Shown here: piece by piece, positions 8,963 to 17,717 of the stretch
Position numbering within the stretch: position 1 is the first letter of the stretch
Layout of the letters: every line of letters begins with the position of its first letter
NCBI RefSeq assembly: GCF_000517065.1
Contig: NZ_KI912105.1
Coordinates: 1,782,405 to 1,846,404, forward strand
Origin: Alkaliflexus imshenetskii DSM 15055
Lineage (GTDB): Bacteria; Bacteroidota; Bacteroidia; Bacteroidales; Marinilabiliaceae
Reading direction: 5' to 3'
DNA: 64,000 nt
Translations under genes and position numbers: made by a program
Notes under the pieces: generated by a model
What the model saw: only the letters and a program-made list of their open reading frames with translations
Told to the model about the DNA's origin: nothing
Databases searched by the model: none

Positions 8963-10183
8963 CTATTCCTCAAAATCGTCGTCCCCCTCAGGATAGAGAA
9001 AATCATTATAAGGGAAACGGGTTACATGTACTTTCAACACCTCCTGATAGAGCACATCTCTAAACTCATTGAAATTTGTCTTCTCCAATGCAGAAATAAA
9101 AATACAGGGCGTATTATTAGCCATCCAGGTCATTTTTAGCTCCTCGAGAGAGATGTTCATTTTGGTGGCCGGCGTTAAATCATCCTCCTCTTTGGGCACA
9201 TGATTATATGCGTCAACCTTGTTAAATACCAGGATGGAGGGTTTTTCACGATCGTCAATCTCCCGCAATGTGGTGTTTACCACCTCTATTTGCTGTTCAA
9301 AACCCGGATGCGAGATGTCAACGATATGCAGCAACACATCGGCCTCACGCACTTCATCCAGTGTCGATTTAAATGACTCCACCAGGTGGTGGGGTAGTTT
9401 GCGGATAAAACCAACCGTATCGGCCAGTAGAAATGGCAAGTTACCAATCACAACTTTGCGAACGGTAGTGTCCAATGTAGCAAAGAGCTTATTCTCAGCA
9501 AACACTTCGCTTTTGCTCAACGCATTCATCAAAGTTGACTTCCCAACGTTGGTATAACCAACCAATGCCACACGCACTAGTTTACCCCGGTTTTTGCGCT
9601 GGGTAGCCATTTGCCTGTCAATTTTCTCCAGATCCTTCTTTAGTTTTGAAATGATGTCTCGAATGATACGGCGGTCGGTTTCAATCTCCTTCTCACCCGG
9701 ACCACGCATACCAATACCTCCCCTTTGGCGTTCGAGGTGTGTCCACATACGCGTAAGCCTGGGCAACAGGTATTGATACTGAGCCAGTTCCACCTGAGTT
9801 TTAGCATGGGCAGTACGAGCACGGCTCGCAAAAATATCGAGAATAAGATTGGTGCGATCCAGAATGCGGCGTTTGAGTGCGCCCTCGAGGTTTCTCAGCT
9901 GCGAAGGTGACAACTCATCATCTATGATGACACCCATAATATCTTCGTGTACCTTGAGATACTCCAGAATCTCCTCTAATTTTCCACTACCAACATAGGT
10001 GCGCTTGTCAGTCATCGTGAGATTCTGCGTAAACCGGCGAACCACCTGCGCGCCTGCTGTCTCAGCCAGAAACGCCAATTCATCGAGATGATCCTTCACG
10101 TCGCTTTCCGATAAGTCGGGAGTTCTTACGGCGACAAGAACAACCTTTTCGAGTTCTTTACCGGTAGAAATCAAATCATTCAT
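8963..10183 (-). CDS. hflX: GTPase HflX
   Basis: Ribosome-associated GTPase that binds the 50S subunit and splits stalled or stressed ribosomes. 406 residues. The HflX N-terminal domain (about 1-195, with VGSGKLEEI and the RGGIGMRGPGEKEIETDRR signature) precedes the G domain: G1 GYTNVGKST (about 209-217), G3 DTVGFIRKLPHHLVESFKSTL, G4 FNKVDAYN. The C-terminus is acidic (EGDDDFEE), as in Bacteroidota homologues. Monocistronic; a probable promoter lies just upstream at 10204-10234. Confidence 0.95.
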   Translation of the reverse strand: MNDLISTGKELEKVVLVAVRTPDLSESDVKDHLDELAFLAETAGAQVVRRFTQNLTMTDKRTYVGSGKLEEILEYLKVHEDIMGVIIDDELSPSQLRNLEGALKRRILDRTNLILDIFASRARTAHAKTQVELAQYQYLLPRLTRMWTHLERQRGGIGMRGPGEKEIETDRRIIRDIISKLKKDLEKIDRQMATQRKNRGKLVRVALVGYTNVGKSTLMNALSKSEVFAENKLFATLDTTVRKVVIGNLPFLLADTVGFIRKLPHHLVESFKSTLDEVREADVLLHIVDISHPGFEQQIEVVNTTLREIDDREKPSILVFNKVDAYNHVPKEEDDLTPATKMNISLEELKMTWMANNTPCIFISALEKTNFNEFRDVLYQEVLKVHVTRFPYNDFLYPEGDDDFEE

Positions 10184-10203
10184 TTATAAGAGTGTTTAGA
10201 GTG

Positions 10204-10234
10204 CAAAAATAATGGATTTTTAATCACCCTTCAA
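10204..10234 (-). promoter_or_regulatory. Candidate hflX promoter
   Basis: Read on the minus strand: TTG at 10234-10232, 20 bases, then TATTTTTG at 10211-10204. This fits the Bacteroidota TTG / TAnnTTTG pattern and lies about 20 bases before the hflX start. Confidence 0.4.
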
Positions 10235-10273
10235 TTTCTATGCTGAAACCGTAAAACAAAAGCGTCCAGAAAC

Positions 10274-10299
10274 AGAAAAACCCGGCGCAAACCGGGTCT
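10274..10299 (-). terminator. Terminator of the first TonB gene
   Basis: On the minus strand ACCCGG-TTTGCG-CCGGGT is followed by TTTTTC, 26 bases past the stop codon. Confidence 0.65.
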
Positions 10300-10325
10300 T
10301 TCCTAAAAAAGTTGTATCAGATAAA

Positions 10326-11009
10326 TTACTGAAGAACAAAGTTAATGGGCACTGTGTAGGAAACACGTACCGGACGGTTCCGCTGTCTACCTGGTTTCCA
10401 TTTTGGCATTGCCTGAACCACGCGTAATGCTTCGCGGTCGAGACTGGGATCCACACCACGCAGAATAACTGCATTGGTCACTTCGCCCTGCTGGTTAATT
10501 ACAAACTGGATATAAACACGACCCTGAATACCGTTTTCCTGAGCAATAACCGGATATCTGATAGAAGTGGCAAGATAGCGCTGTAATGCGGCATCACCGC
10601 CGGGGAATTCAGGCATCTCTTCTACAATCATAAAGATTTCACCGGTGTCACGCTCTTCTTCCTCAACTACAATGGCAGAGAAATCGACCATTGAATTCTG
10701 GTCCATTTCAGTATCCAAAATCTCAAGTTCTACATCAAGCTCCACATCGTCGTCAACGATATTAAGGATATCGGTCACTGCCGGTGGTGGTGGCGGTGGT
10801 GGTGGTTGTACTTCCTCCTGACGGGTAATTGGAATAATCTCTTCTTCCACCTCTACGTCAGCCTCCATGAAGTCAAGATTTATCTTCACGTCAGTGGTAG
10901 TCCACTCAAAGGCAATTAAAACCAAAGAAAGAGTGACAACAAGACCAATCTGCATAAATACAGTTTTCTTGCTTTCGAGATCTGCTTTGGGTGATTTTTT
11001 AACTTCCAT
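10326..11009 (-). CDS. TonB family energy transducer (copy 1)
   Basis: A 227-residue inner-membrane protein with a short basic N-terminus, one transmembrane helix (about residues 20-38), an acidic and proline-rich periplasmic linker (QPPPPPPPPAV at about 68-78) and a C-terminal TonB domain (about 135-227). The domain has the Bacteroidota hallmarks MPEFPGGDAAL, SIRYP, GRVYIQFVINQQGEV, VDPSLDREALRVVQAMPKWKPG. It should couple the proton-motive force (with ExbB/ExbD, not encoded here) to outer-membrane SusC/TonB-dependent receptors. It is a clear paralogue of the next gene on the same strand (shared KADLESKK N-terminus and C-terminal domain). 226 bases separate them. Confidence 0.93.
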   Translation of the reverse strand: MEVKKSPKADLESKKTVFMQIGLVVTLSLVLIAFEWTTTDVKINLDFMEADVEVEEEIIPITRQEEVQPPPPPPPPAVTDILNIVDDDVELDVELEILDTEMDQNSMVDFSAIVVEEEERDTGEIFMIVEEMPEFPGGDAALQRYLATSIRYPVIAQENGIQGRVYIQFVINQQGEVTNAVILRGVDPSLDREALRVVQAMPKWKPGRQRNRPVRVSYTVPINFVLQ

Positions 11010-11235
11010 AACTACTGGTTGCTGGTTATTAGTTACTTAAATATAATACGTAAACCGTATTTTCACAAGCATTTTAAAACAAATTAACAACGAAACAGAG
11101 AGGTAAAAATAAGTTTTTCTCATGAAATAAAACAAGCTTTTCTCTCTTTATTCCTGAACATTATATTTTTTTAAAAATTTTAACGTTTGGCACCTTCCTG
11201 ATTCGTTGTCAATTCAAACAAAAACTAAGGGTGCA

Positions 11236-11907
11236 TCAATTTTGCAATTGAAACAATATTGGCACTGTAAATGAAACACTTACCCTTCTTCCATTCTGTA
11301 TTCCGGGCTTCCATGCAGGCATCGACTCCACCACGCGTAATGCTTCACGGTCGAGTGATGGGTGCACTCCTCGTGCTATCTTTGCACGTGTAACCATCCC
11401 TTTGGCGTCAACAACAAATTCAACAAAAACCCGCCCTTCCACTTGATTTCGAATGGCTTCATTGGGATATTTAACAGCGCTGGCCAGAAAACGTCGAAGA
11501 GCTTGCTCACCGCCTGGAAATTCGGGCATCTCATCAACAAAATAGTGCACCTCATCGCGTTCCTCTGGCTCTATTGCCATTGCAAGTAGCCCAAAGTGCC
11601 CTTCCTCAGGTAATTCACTGTTTATAAACTCGATGGGCAGCTCCACATCAATGGGTTCATCTGTAATAACCAATTGGCTGATAAGCCTTGGAGGTTTGGG
11701 CAACTCTGCAGGTTCAATTACTGTAACAGGAATAATTTCGACAGGAACATCCACTTCGGTGCCAAAAAATTTAATATCGGCAGCCTCTTGGGATGAAGAC
11801 CATTCAAAGGCGATCAGAGTCATCGACAGAGCCAAGATGAAACCAACCTGAAAAAACAAGGAGCGCTTGCTCTCTAAATCTGCTTTAATCGTTTTCCTGG
11901 TTTCCAT
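11236..11907 (-). CDS. TonB family energy transducer (copy 2)
   Basis: A 223-residue paralogue of the neighbouring TonB gene: basic N-terminus with KADLESKRS, one transmembrane helix (about 18-36), a shorter and less proline-rich linker, and the C-terminal TonB domain (MPEFPGGEQALRRFL, GRVFVEFVVDAKGMVTRAKI, VHPSLDREALRVVESMPAWKPG). The ATG at 11907 is chosen because it matches the N-terminus of the paralogue; an ATG at 11913 would add two residues. The pair looks like an old tandem duplication whose linkers have diverged, perhaps for different receptor sets. Confidence 0.92.
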   Translation of the reverse strand: METRKTIKADLESKRSLFFQVGFILALSMTLIAFEWSSSQEAADIKFFGTEVDVPVEIIPVTVIEPAELPKPPRLISQLVITDEPIDVELPIEFINSELPEEGHFGLLAMAIEPEERDEVHYFVDEMPEFPGGEQALRRFLASAVKYPNEAIRNQVEGRVFVEFVVDAKGMVTRAKIARGVHPSLDREALRVVESMPAWKPGIQNGRRVSVSFTVPILFQLQN

Positions 11908-11913
11908 ATACAA

Positions 11914-12218
11914 CAGTTTATGTGGTTATATTAAATAAGTTATGACCCTCTTTTAAGGAATTCAACCTATTTAATATGACTTAACTTAAGTTGTACATAC
12001 TAAACAATTGCAACAGATACTAAAGCTCTCACAACCAGTTTTTTAACCTTCGAATCGAAATAAGCAGGTGTTAATTTTAACCCTGATAAAGCATTGTGAG
12101 GTGATGCGATAAATTGAGAGTCATAATTACCATGCATCTCACATTTAGCTGAAAACAAATAGAATATTTTAAGGCAATGGCCAGCGTGGTAAAAAAGCAG
12201 ACGTTTTTTTGAAAAAGG
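11914..12218. other. Intergenic stretch without recognised gene
   Basis: AT-rich spacer between the divergent second TonB gene and the tRNA-Ala promoter. The only open frame (minus, 12000-12242) has no convincing start or family features and runs into the tRNA promoter. Nothing else supported. Confidence 0.6.
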
Positions 12219-12251
12219 TTTGGAAGATTGTTTTAAAAACACCTATATTTG
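12219..12251 (+). promoter_or_regulatory. Promoter of tRNA-Ala
   Basis: TTTG (12219-12222), 21 bases, TATATTTG (12244-12251), a near-ideal Bacteroidota sigma-ABfr promoter. The tRNA begins 16 bases downstream. Confidence 0.75.
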
Positions 12252-12266
12252 CAACGCTAAAAAAAC

Positions 12267-12340
12267 GGGGGCATAGCTCAGTTGGCTAGAGCGTTTGACT
12301 GGCAGTCAAAAGGTCAGGGGTTCGACTCCCCTTGTCTCCA
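12267..12340 (+). tRNA. tRNA-Ala (anticodon GGC)
   Basis: Full cloverleaf: acceptor GGGGGCA pairs with TGTCTCC (two G-T pairs), D arm GCTC/GAGC, anticodon stem TTTGA/TCAAA with loop CTGGCAG giving anticodon GGC (reads GCC/GCU), T arm AGGGG-TTCGACT-CCCCT, discriminator A. CCA is not encoded. Confidence 0.95.
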
Positions 12341-12345
12341 CAAAG

Positions 12346-12372
12346 AACCGGATTAAATTCCGGTTTTTTTTT
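12346..12372 (+). terminator. Terminator after tRNA-Ala
   Basis: AACCGGA / TTCCGGTT stem with a 5-base loop and a run of T, 5 bases after the tRNA. Confidence 0.8.
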
Positions 12373-12484
12373 GTATTCTTAACATCAAATTCTACCGGAA
12401 GAGTTTTCCCATCTCTGCTCAATGACTTAATTTTGTATCTGTTAAAACAGATGCAAGAGTGCTCACCCCGGTTAATCACAATTC

Positions 12485-13558
12485 ATGACAGACAACTCAG
12501 GAAAGATTCTCAAAAGCATTCACCCTGCCCGTATTGTACTACCGATTCTCATTGGCATTGCAGTAACCGGTTTTATGCTCTACAGGGAATACCAGCCCGG
12601 CAGTCTGTCGTTGCTTAGTTTCACACTTCAATCGGTATTTTGGTTGTTTCTGGCCTTTGTGATGATGGGCATACGCGACCTGGGATACATCATACGCCTG
12701 CGGATTCTTACTCAGAACAAATTGTCATGGCGCAAGACTTTTAACATCGTGATGCTTTGGGAGTTTACCTCAGCCATCACACCTTCGGCAATTGGAGGAA
12801 CAAGCGTTGCCATTTTCTTTATTAATAAAGAAGGAATTTCTCTGGGACGCAGTACTGCGGTTGTCATGGTCACCTCATTTCTTGATGAGCTTTACTTTAT
12901 CCTCACCTTTCCGGTGATTCTGCTACTCATAGGCCGTACCGATATTTTCTCACTAAACCCGGAAGAGGTAGCTATTCCATGGTATCAGAACCAGTTTTTG
13001 ATATTTGCCTTGGTGGGATACTCCTTGAAACTTCTTTATACCCTGGTCATCTCCTACGGTTTGTTTATCAACCCGCGAGGATTGAAATGGATTCTCCTTT
13101 GGATTTTTAAGTTACCCATTATCAAAAAATGGCGACCTCAGGCCAACGAATCCGGCACGGAGTTAATTCAGACCTCCAAAGAGTTCAGAAACTGGCCGTT
13201 TAGCAAATGGTTACAAGCATTTGTGGCCACATTTTTTAGCTGGACAGCTCGCTATTGGGTGGTGAACGCGCTAATTCTTACCTTTTTTGGCATGCACTGG
13301 CTGAGTTGGAGCGATCACATTCTGGTTTTTGGCAAGCAACTGGTAATGTGGATAATGATGCTTGTGAGTCCCACGCCCGGAGGCAGCGGATTTGCTGAAT
13401 ATGTTTTCAGAGGATTCCTTGCCGCATTCATTCCATTGGGCACAGGTGTAGCCATGGCATTTTTATGGCGTCTTATCAGCTACTATCCCTACCTCTTCAT
13501 AGGGGCATTTGTCATACCCAAATGGGTGAAAAAGCACTTCGTAAGTAGGAAAGCATAA
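12485..13558 (+). CDS. Flippase-like integral membrane protein (UPF0104 / MprF N-terminal type)
   Basis: A 357-residue polytopic membrane protein with about eight hydrophobic helices. The pattern matches the lysylphosphatidylglycerol synthase transmembrane region/AglD family: RDLGYIIRLRIL, WEFTSAITPSAIGGTSVAIFFINKEG, and the C-terminal SPTPGGSGFAEYVF with RLISYYPYLFIGAFV. These proteins are thought to flip or move lipid-linked substrates across the membrane. The catalytic domain of MprF is absent, so only the membrane part is present. Monocistronic after tRNA-Ala; substrate unknown. Confidence 0.85.
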   Translation: MTDNSGKILKSIHPARIVLPILIGIAVTGFMLYREYQPGSLSLLSFTLQSVFWLFLAFVMMGIRDLGYIIRLRILTQNKLSWRKTFNIVMLWEFTSAITPSAIGGTSVAIFFINKEGISLGRSTAVVMVTSFLDELYFILTFPVILLLIGRTDIFSLNPEEVAIPWYQNQFLIFALVGYSLKLLYTLVISYGLFINPRGLKWILLWIFKLPIIKKWRPQANESGTELIQTSKEFRNWPFSKWLQAFVATFFSWTARYWVVNALILTFFGMHWLSWSDHILVFGKQLVMWIMMLVSPTPGGSGFAEYVFRGFLAAFIPLGTGVAMAFLWRLISYYPYLFIGAFVIPKWVKKHFVSRKA

Positions 13559-13746
13559 TTCTTTTTGATTAACACATTCAAAACTGTGACAAAATTCGGG
13601 CAATTGGTTCATACCTTTCTTAATTTGCAGGTTATGGCCGATATTGTCTGACAATGCCATCCATTGACGTATACCCCGGCAGACAACAATAAAGGTTTTA
13701 CATGATTTTTAAATCGTTACACGTCATCGTGGGAAAAACCGGTTGT

Positions 13747-14565
13747 ATGAAAGCGTCTTTAATTCTAATCAGTCTTCTATTGCTTGTTGGATGTCGACAA
13801 AGGTTGGCAAACAACCATCCTTATATTGAGGGTCCGCCAGAGCTTATCATTTATTGTGAGAATGGCATGGTGGCACCCGTTATGGAGATAACGGCATGGT
13901 TCGAATCACATTATAAATGTATTATCCGCATACAAAATGGCAACGCGCGGGATCTTACCGGGCAAATCATTCAATCAGGGAAGGGAGATATTTTTATTCC
14001 TGACAGCTATTTTGGACTGCAACAACTGCGTATGGATGCAGGGCATATAATTCTGGATTCTATTTTTTTGGGTACCAACAGCCTAATTTTAATTGTTCCA
14101 CCAGGCAATCCGGAAATGGTAAATGGCGCTCTGTGTGCACTTATCAACAACAACCACGTTGTTATGATTGCCAATCCGGAATCGAGCTCACTGGGACATG
14201 AAACCCGGCTTCTGCTCGAACAGGACAATTTATATAATCAGGTAATTGCCAATGTTTCACAACTGGCACCCGACAGCAGACGACTCATACGCAGTGTGAA
14301 CAACAAAGAGGCTACCTTAGCCATTGACTGGCGTTCCAGCTATCTTACCAATCACCACTATACACTGGTTGATACCATCTCCTTACATGCTGCTTATCCA
14401 TCGCCCAAAGTTTATGCATCAATACTAAAGCACACCGAAAACCCGGGATTGGCATATTCATTTATGGCTTTTCTTAGTTCCCCTCAGGGAATCGATCTTT
14501 TTGCCAAATATGGAATTACGCGGGCCAGAAATGCGGCAATTAACTTATATCAAACAGCACAATGA
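13747..14565 (+). CDS. ModA-like periplasmic substrate-binding lipoprotein
   Basis: A 272-residue predicted lipoprotein: signal peptide and lipobox LLLVGC (Cys16). The mature part follows the molybdate/sulfate-binding type II fold: ELIIYCENGMVAPVMEIT near the N-terminus, DIFIPDSYFGLQQL, LILIVPPGNP, and NPESSSLGHETR, equivalent to the oxyanion-contacting segment of ModA. No ABC permease or ATPase gene follows. Instead its stop codon overlaps the start of a hybrid histidine kinase (ATGA), so it is probably the ligand-binding partner of that kinase, as AioX or TorT are for theirs. The ATG at 13747 is chosen over one at 13702 because it yields the clean lipoprotein signal. Confidence 0.8.
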   Translation: MKASLILISLLLLVGCRQRLANNHPYIEGPPELIIYCENGMVAPVMEITAWFESHYKCIIRIQNGNARDLTGQIIQSGKGDIFIPDSYFGLQQLRMDAGHIILDSIFLGTNSLILIVPPGNPEMVNGALCALINNNHVVMIANPESSSLGHETRLLLEQDNLYNQVIANVSQLAPDSRRLIRSVNNKEATLAIDWRSSYLTNHHYTLVDTISLHAAYPSPKVYASILKHTENPGLAYSFMAFLSSPQGIDLFAKYGITRARNAAINLYQTAQ

Positions 14566-17500
14566 GATTTAATTTTCCGGAAAAAACAGCCACTCGATTA
14601 AAAAGATACCTTCCGGGTAATTTACAACCCGAGTTTTCCCAATTCATTAAAGAGCCTGTTATTAATAAGCTGTTTGGACTGCTCGGGATTTTCTTCGTGA
14701 CCATTCTTACCATTCTTACCATCGAAAACTATTTTGACAAAAACTACACGCTACGCTACCAGCAAACCATTAGAAATCAAGAGCAAAAACAAAAACTGGC
14801 ATTTATTCTGAAAGAGCAGCTTATGAACATACAGCTCGACTTCAGATATTACCAAACCGCAAACACCCAGCGCCAGCTGAGCACGCTTCACGAACAAATC
14901 AGAAACCGCATCGAAGAATCATACTTTATTCTGAAGATAATTGATGAAGGCGGCACCTTCACATATCGTAATACGGTAAACCTGCCGATGAACGATGAGA
15001 TAACGGAAATCATATCTTACACAAACGATTACTATACAGGCTCCATTTCGGAGGTGCGCGACCTTTTTCCACCAATAAGTGATTTGCAATCGCTCTCAAC
15101 AAGGATATCCACAACCATAAGAAAATGGATTGAAAGTGAGGATTTTTCGAAGGAAGAGATGGGAGCTACCATCGATTTCTATCTGAAACAGGCCGACAGC
15201 ATTTTTGAGCGCATCTATGAAACAGAAAGGAAAATTGCATACGACATACAAAAAAACGTAGTTGCAGTTAACAACACCAGTGTAAATGTGTTGGGACGAT
15301 ACAACAAGCTGAAATATATCAGTCTGATAGTTTTTAGTCTTTTCGCCGGATTTATAACTTACATACTTATAATTCAGATTTCACGTATCATTCTTTTCCG
15401 CAAACGTGCCGAGGAGGAGAGCAAGAAACTATTGATGGCCGTAGAACAAAGCCCGGTGGCAATAATGATTACAAACACCAGAGGCATCACAGAATATGTG
15501 AATGAATCGTTTGTTAAGAAAACCGGATATGAAAAGCAGGAAGCCATTGGCCGTAAGCCCTACTTTTTTAGTAATCATGGGATATATGACTTTTCGCAGG
15601 TGATGATGACCACCATACAAGCGGGCAATGTTTGGTCGGGCGATGTGGAGACCCGCAACAAAACCGGGCGGCTCTACTGGGAAAGAATCCAGATATCGCC
15701 GGTTTTTAATGAGTTCAACACCATTTCTAACTTCATAATTATACGGGAAGATATAACCGAAAAGAAACAACTTACCCAGTCGCTGAACGAATCACTGAAC
15801 AATCTGCAAACCATAACAGAAAACCTTCCTGTGGGAATTTTAATCTCAGATGACAACCAGGAGATTATTCAAATTAACCAGACCGCAGCAGACATAATGG
15901 GGTTTCTCACTCCCGAAAAAGCGCTTGAATATATTAAACTTAAGGGTTACAGCCAGCTATTTGAAAAGACCAATCACAAAACCGAAACAAAAACCATTGG
16001 CGACATAGAGGTTGTTTCTCAGGAAGAGCGGCTCTCGATTGCGCAAAACAACGTATCACGCACCATTCTAAAAAATATTATCCCAATTAGCCTTAACAAA
16101 CGTTCAGTGAAGCTGGAAGCATTCATGGACATTACTGCCCAAAAAGAGATGCAGCGAAAAGAAACAGAAGCCAACAAAGCCAAGTCGGATTTTCTGGCAA
16201 ACATGAGCCACGAAATTAGGACGCCGATGAATGGCATTGTGGGTGCTGCTGAACTGCTTTCGCAGAGCCGACTTAACAACGAGCAGCGCAACACACTCGA
16301 GGTTATATCCAAATCGTGTGACAACCTTCTGAACATCATCAACGATATACTGGACTTCTCAAAAATAGAAGCCGGTAAAATGAATATTGAAAACTATCCG
16401 TTCAACCTTAAATCTACCGTAGAATACCTGACGGATCAAATATCGTTTAAAGCAAATAAAAAACAGCTTGAGGTTGGGGTGTCAATTGATGATAAAATCC
16501 CTTCGGTGCTTATCGGCGATGAAGGACGGCTAATCCAAATTTTAATAAATCTGTTGGGCAATGCTGTCAAATTTACCAATCAGGGAGAAATCCTTCTTCG
16601 CATTGACTCAGAAAAAAACGGCGACGATACATGGTGGCTTCATTTTAGGATTGAGGACTCAGGTATTGGCATACCACCTGAAAAACTCGAGAAAATATTT
16701 GAATCATTCACACAGGCCGATGGTTCAACCACTCGCAGATACGGTGGCACAGGCTTAGGAACCAGCATCTCAAAAATGCTTACCGAACTAATGGGTGGTC
16801 GCATTTGGGTAGAGAGCCCCAACCCCAGGATAGAAACACCTTCAGACCAGCCGGGAACCATTTTCCACGTTGTGCTCCCTTTTAGATGCGACATTCAAAA
16901 CAGTGAAATAGAGAAATTCCCGGAACAGTTCAACGCGCTAAAAATCCTTTTACTGGAGAATCATCACACCAACATATTGCTGATGAACAAGACCCTGCGT
17001 AATTGGGGTTTGAAACCCCGAATTTCGGTACATCGTGACGAAGCACTCGACATTCTCAGAAGCGAGCAGGACTTTGACCTCATTATTGCTGATTGCAGTC
17101 TATTGCAAGGATTCGAAAAGGCTTTTCATGATGAACTGTTGCAAGTTTCAAAAAAAACGAAGCAGATACTACTGGTTACAGAGTTTAGACATGTTTATAA
17201 ATGCTTTGACAAAACAATTCTGAAACCCATAAAACAGTCGGCACTGCGAACAGCAATTTTTGAACTCTTTTACCCGCAGTGGGGTAACAACACAGAGGAT
17301 AATTGCCAAAATAACTCACCGGATGATTGCCAAAATGGTCACAGAACCATTTTACTGGTTGAAGACAATCCCATAAACCAGAAAATTGCAGAAAAAATGC
17401 TTACCCGTCTCCATTATGAAGTAATCATTGCCCAAAACGGACAAGATGCTGTTGATTTTATTGCCACCGAAAAAAAACAGATCGACCTGATTTTAATGGA

Positions 17501-17717
17501 CATTCAGATGCCTATGCTTAATGGTTTGGATGCGACACGGATATTGAGGAACCGGGGAGTATATATTCCCATTGTAGCCATGACTGCTAATGCTTTAAAA
17601 GGCGACCGAGAGGCTTGTATCGATGCGGGGATGAATGATTATCTGGGTAAACCGGTGAAAATGGAGATGCTTGAAACAACCTTAAAACGTTGGCTCGGTA
17701 TGCAAAAAACAGATTAA
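14562..17717 (+). CDS. Hybrid sensor histidine kinase (helical sensor, 2 PAS, HisKA, HATPase, 2 receiver domains)
   Basis: A 1051-residue inner-membrane kinase. One transmembrane helix at about residues 38-56, a long helical periplasmic sensor (about 57-250), a second helix at about 252-275, PAS1 (about 288-400, EQSPVAIMITNTRG), PAS2 (about 415-535), HisKA with FLANMSHEIRTPMNG, and an HATPase domain with DSGIGIPPEKLEKIF and GGTGLGTSISK. A first receiver-like domain (about 790-900) looks degenerate, its acidic pocket replaced by LLLENHHTN. A complete second receiver follows (about 925-1045: LLVEDNPINQ, LILMDIQMPMLNGLD, GKPV). No HPt domain or output regulator is adjacent, so the phosphate must leave by proteins encoded elsewhere. 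It overlaps the ModA-like gene by 4 bases and converges on the DUF6427 gene, overlapping it by 4 bases. Confidence 0.92.
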   Translation: MRFNFPEKTATRLKRYLPGNLQPEFSQFIKEPVINKLFGLLGIFFVTILTILTIENYFDKNYTLRYQQTIRNQEQKQKLAFILKEQLMNIQLDFRYYQTANTQRQLSTLHEQIRNRIEESYFILKIIDEGGTFTYRNTVNLPMNDEITEIISYTNDYYTGSISEVRDLFPPISDLQSLSTRISTTIRKWIESEDFSKEEMGATIDFYLKQADSIFERIYETERKIAYDIQKNVVAVNNTSVNVLGRYNKLKYISLIVFSLFAGFITYILIIQISRIILFRKRAEEESKKLLMAVEQSPVAIMITNTRGITEYVNESFVKKTGYEKQEAIGRKPYFFSNHGIYDFSQVMMTTIQAGNVWSGDVETRNKTGRLYWERIQISPVFNEFNTISNFIIIREDITEKKQLTQSLNESLNNLQTITENLPVGILISDDNQEIIQINQTAADIMGFLTPEKALEYIKLKGYSQLFEKTNHKTETKTIGDIEVVSQEERLSIAQNNVSRTILKNIIPISLNKRSVKLEAFMDITAQKEMQRKETEANKAKSDFLANMSHEIRTPMNGIVGAAELLSQSRLNNEQRNTLEVISKSCDNLLNIINDILDFSKIEAGKMNIENYPFNLKSTVEYLTDQISFKANKKQLEVGVSIDDKIPSVLIGDEGRLIQILINLLGNAVKFTNQGEILLRIDSEKNGDDTWWLHFRIEDSGIGIPPEKLEKIFESFTQADGSTTRRYGGTGLGTSISKMLTELMGGRIWVESPNPRIETPSDQPGTIFHVVLPFRCDIQNSEIEKFPEQFNALKILLLENHHTNILLMNKTLRNWGLKPRISVHRDEALDILRSEQDFDLIIADCSLLQGFEKAFHDELLQVSKKTKQILLVTEFRHVYKCFDKTILKPIKQSALRTAIFELFYPQWGNNTEDNCQNNSPDDCQNGHRTILLVEDNPINQKIAEKMLTRLHYEVIIAQNGQDAVDFIATEKKQIDLILMDIQMPMLNGLDATRILRNRGVYIPIVAMTANALKGDREACIDAGMNDYLGKPVKMEMLETTLKRWLGMQKTD

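Noticed and set aside
12000-12242. 80-codon minus-strand frame before tRNA-Ala
   Set aside because: It overlaps the tRNA promoter and has no recognisable domain or convincing start.
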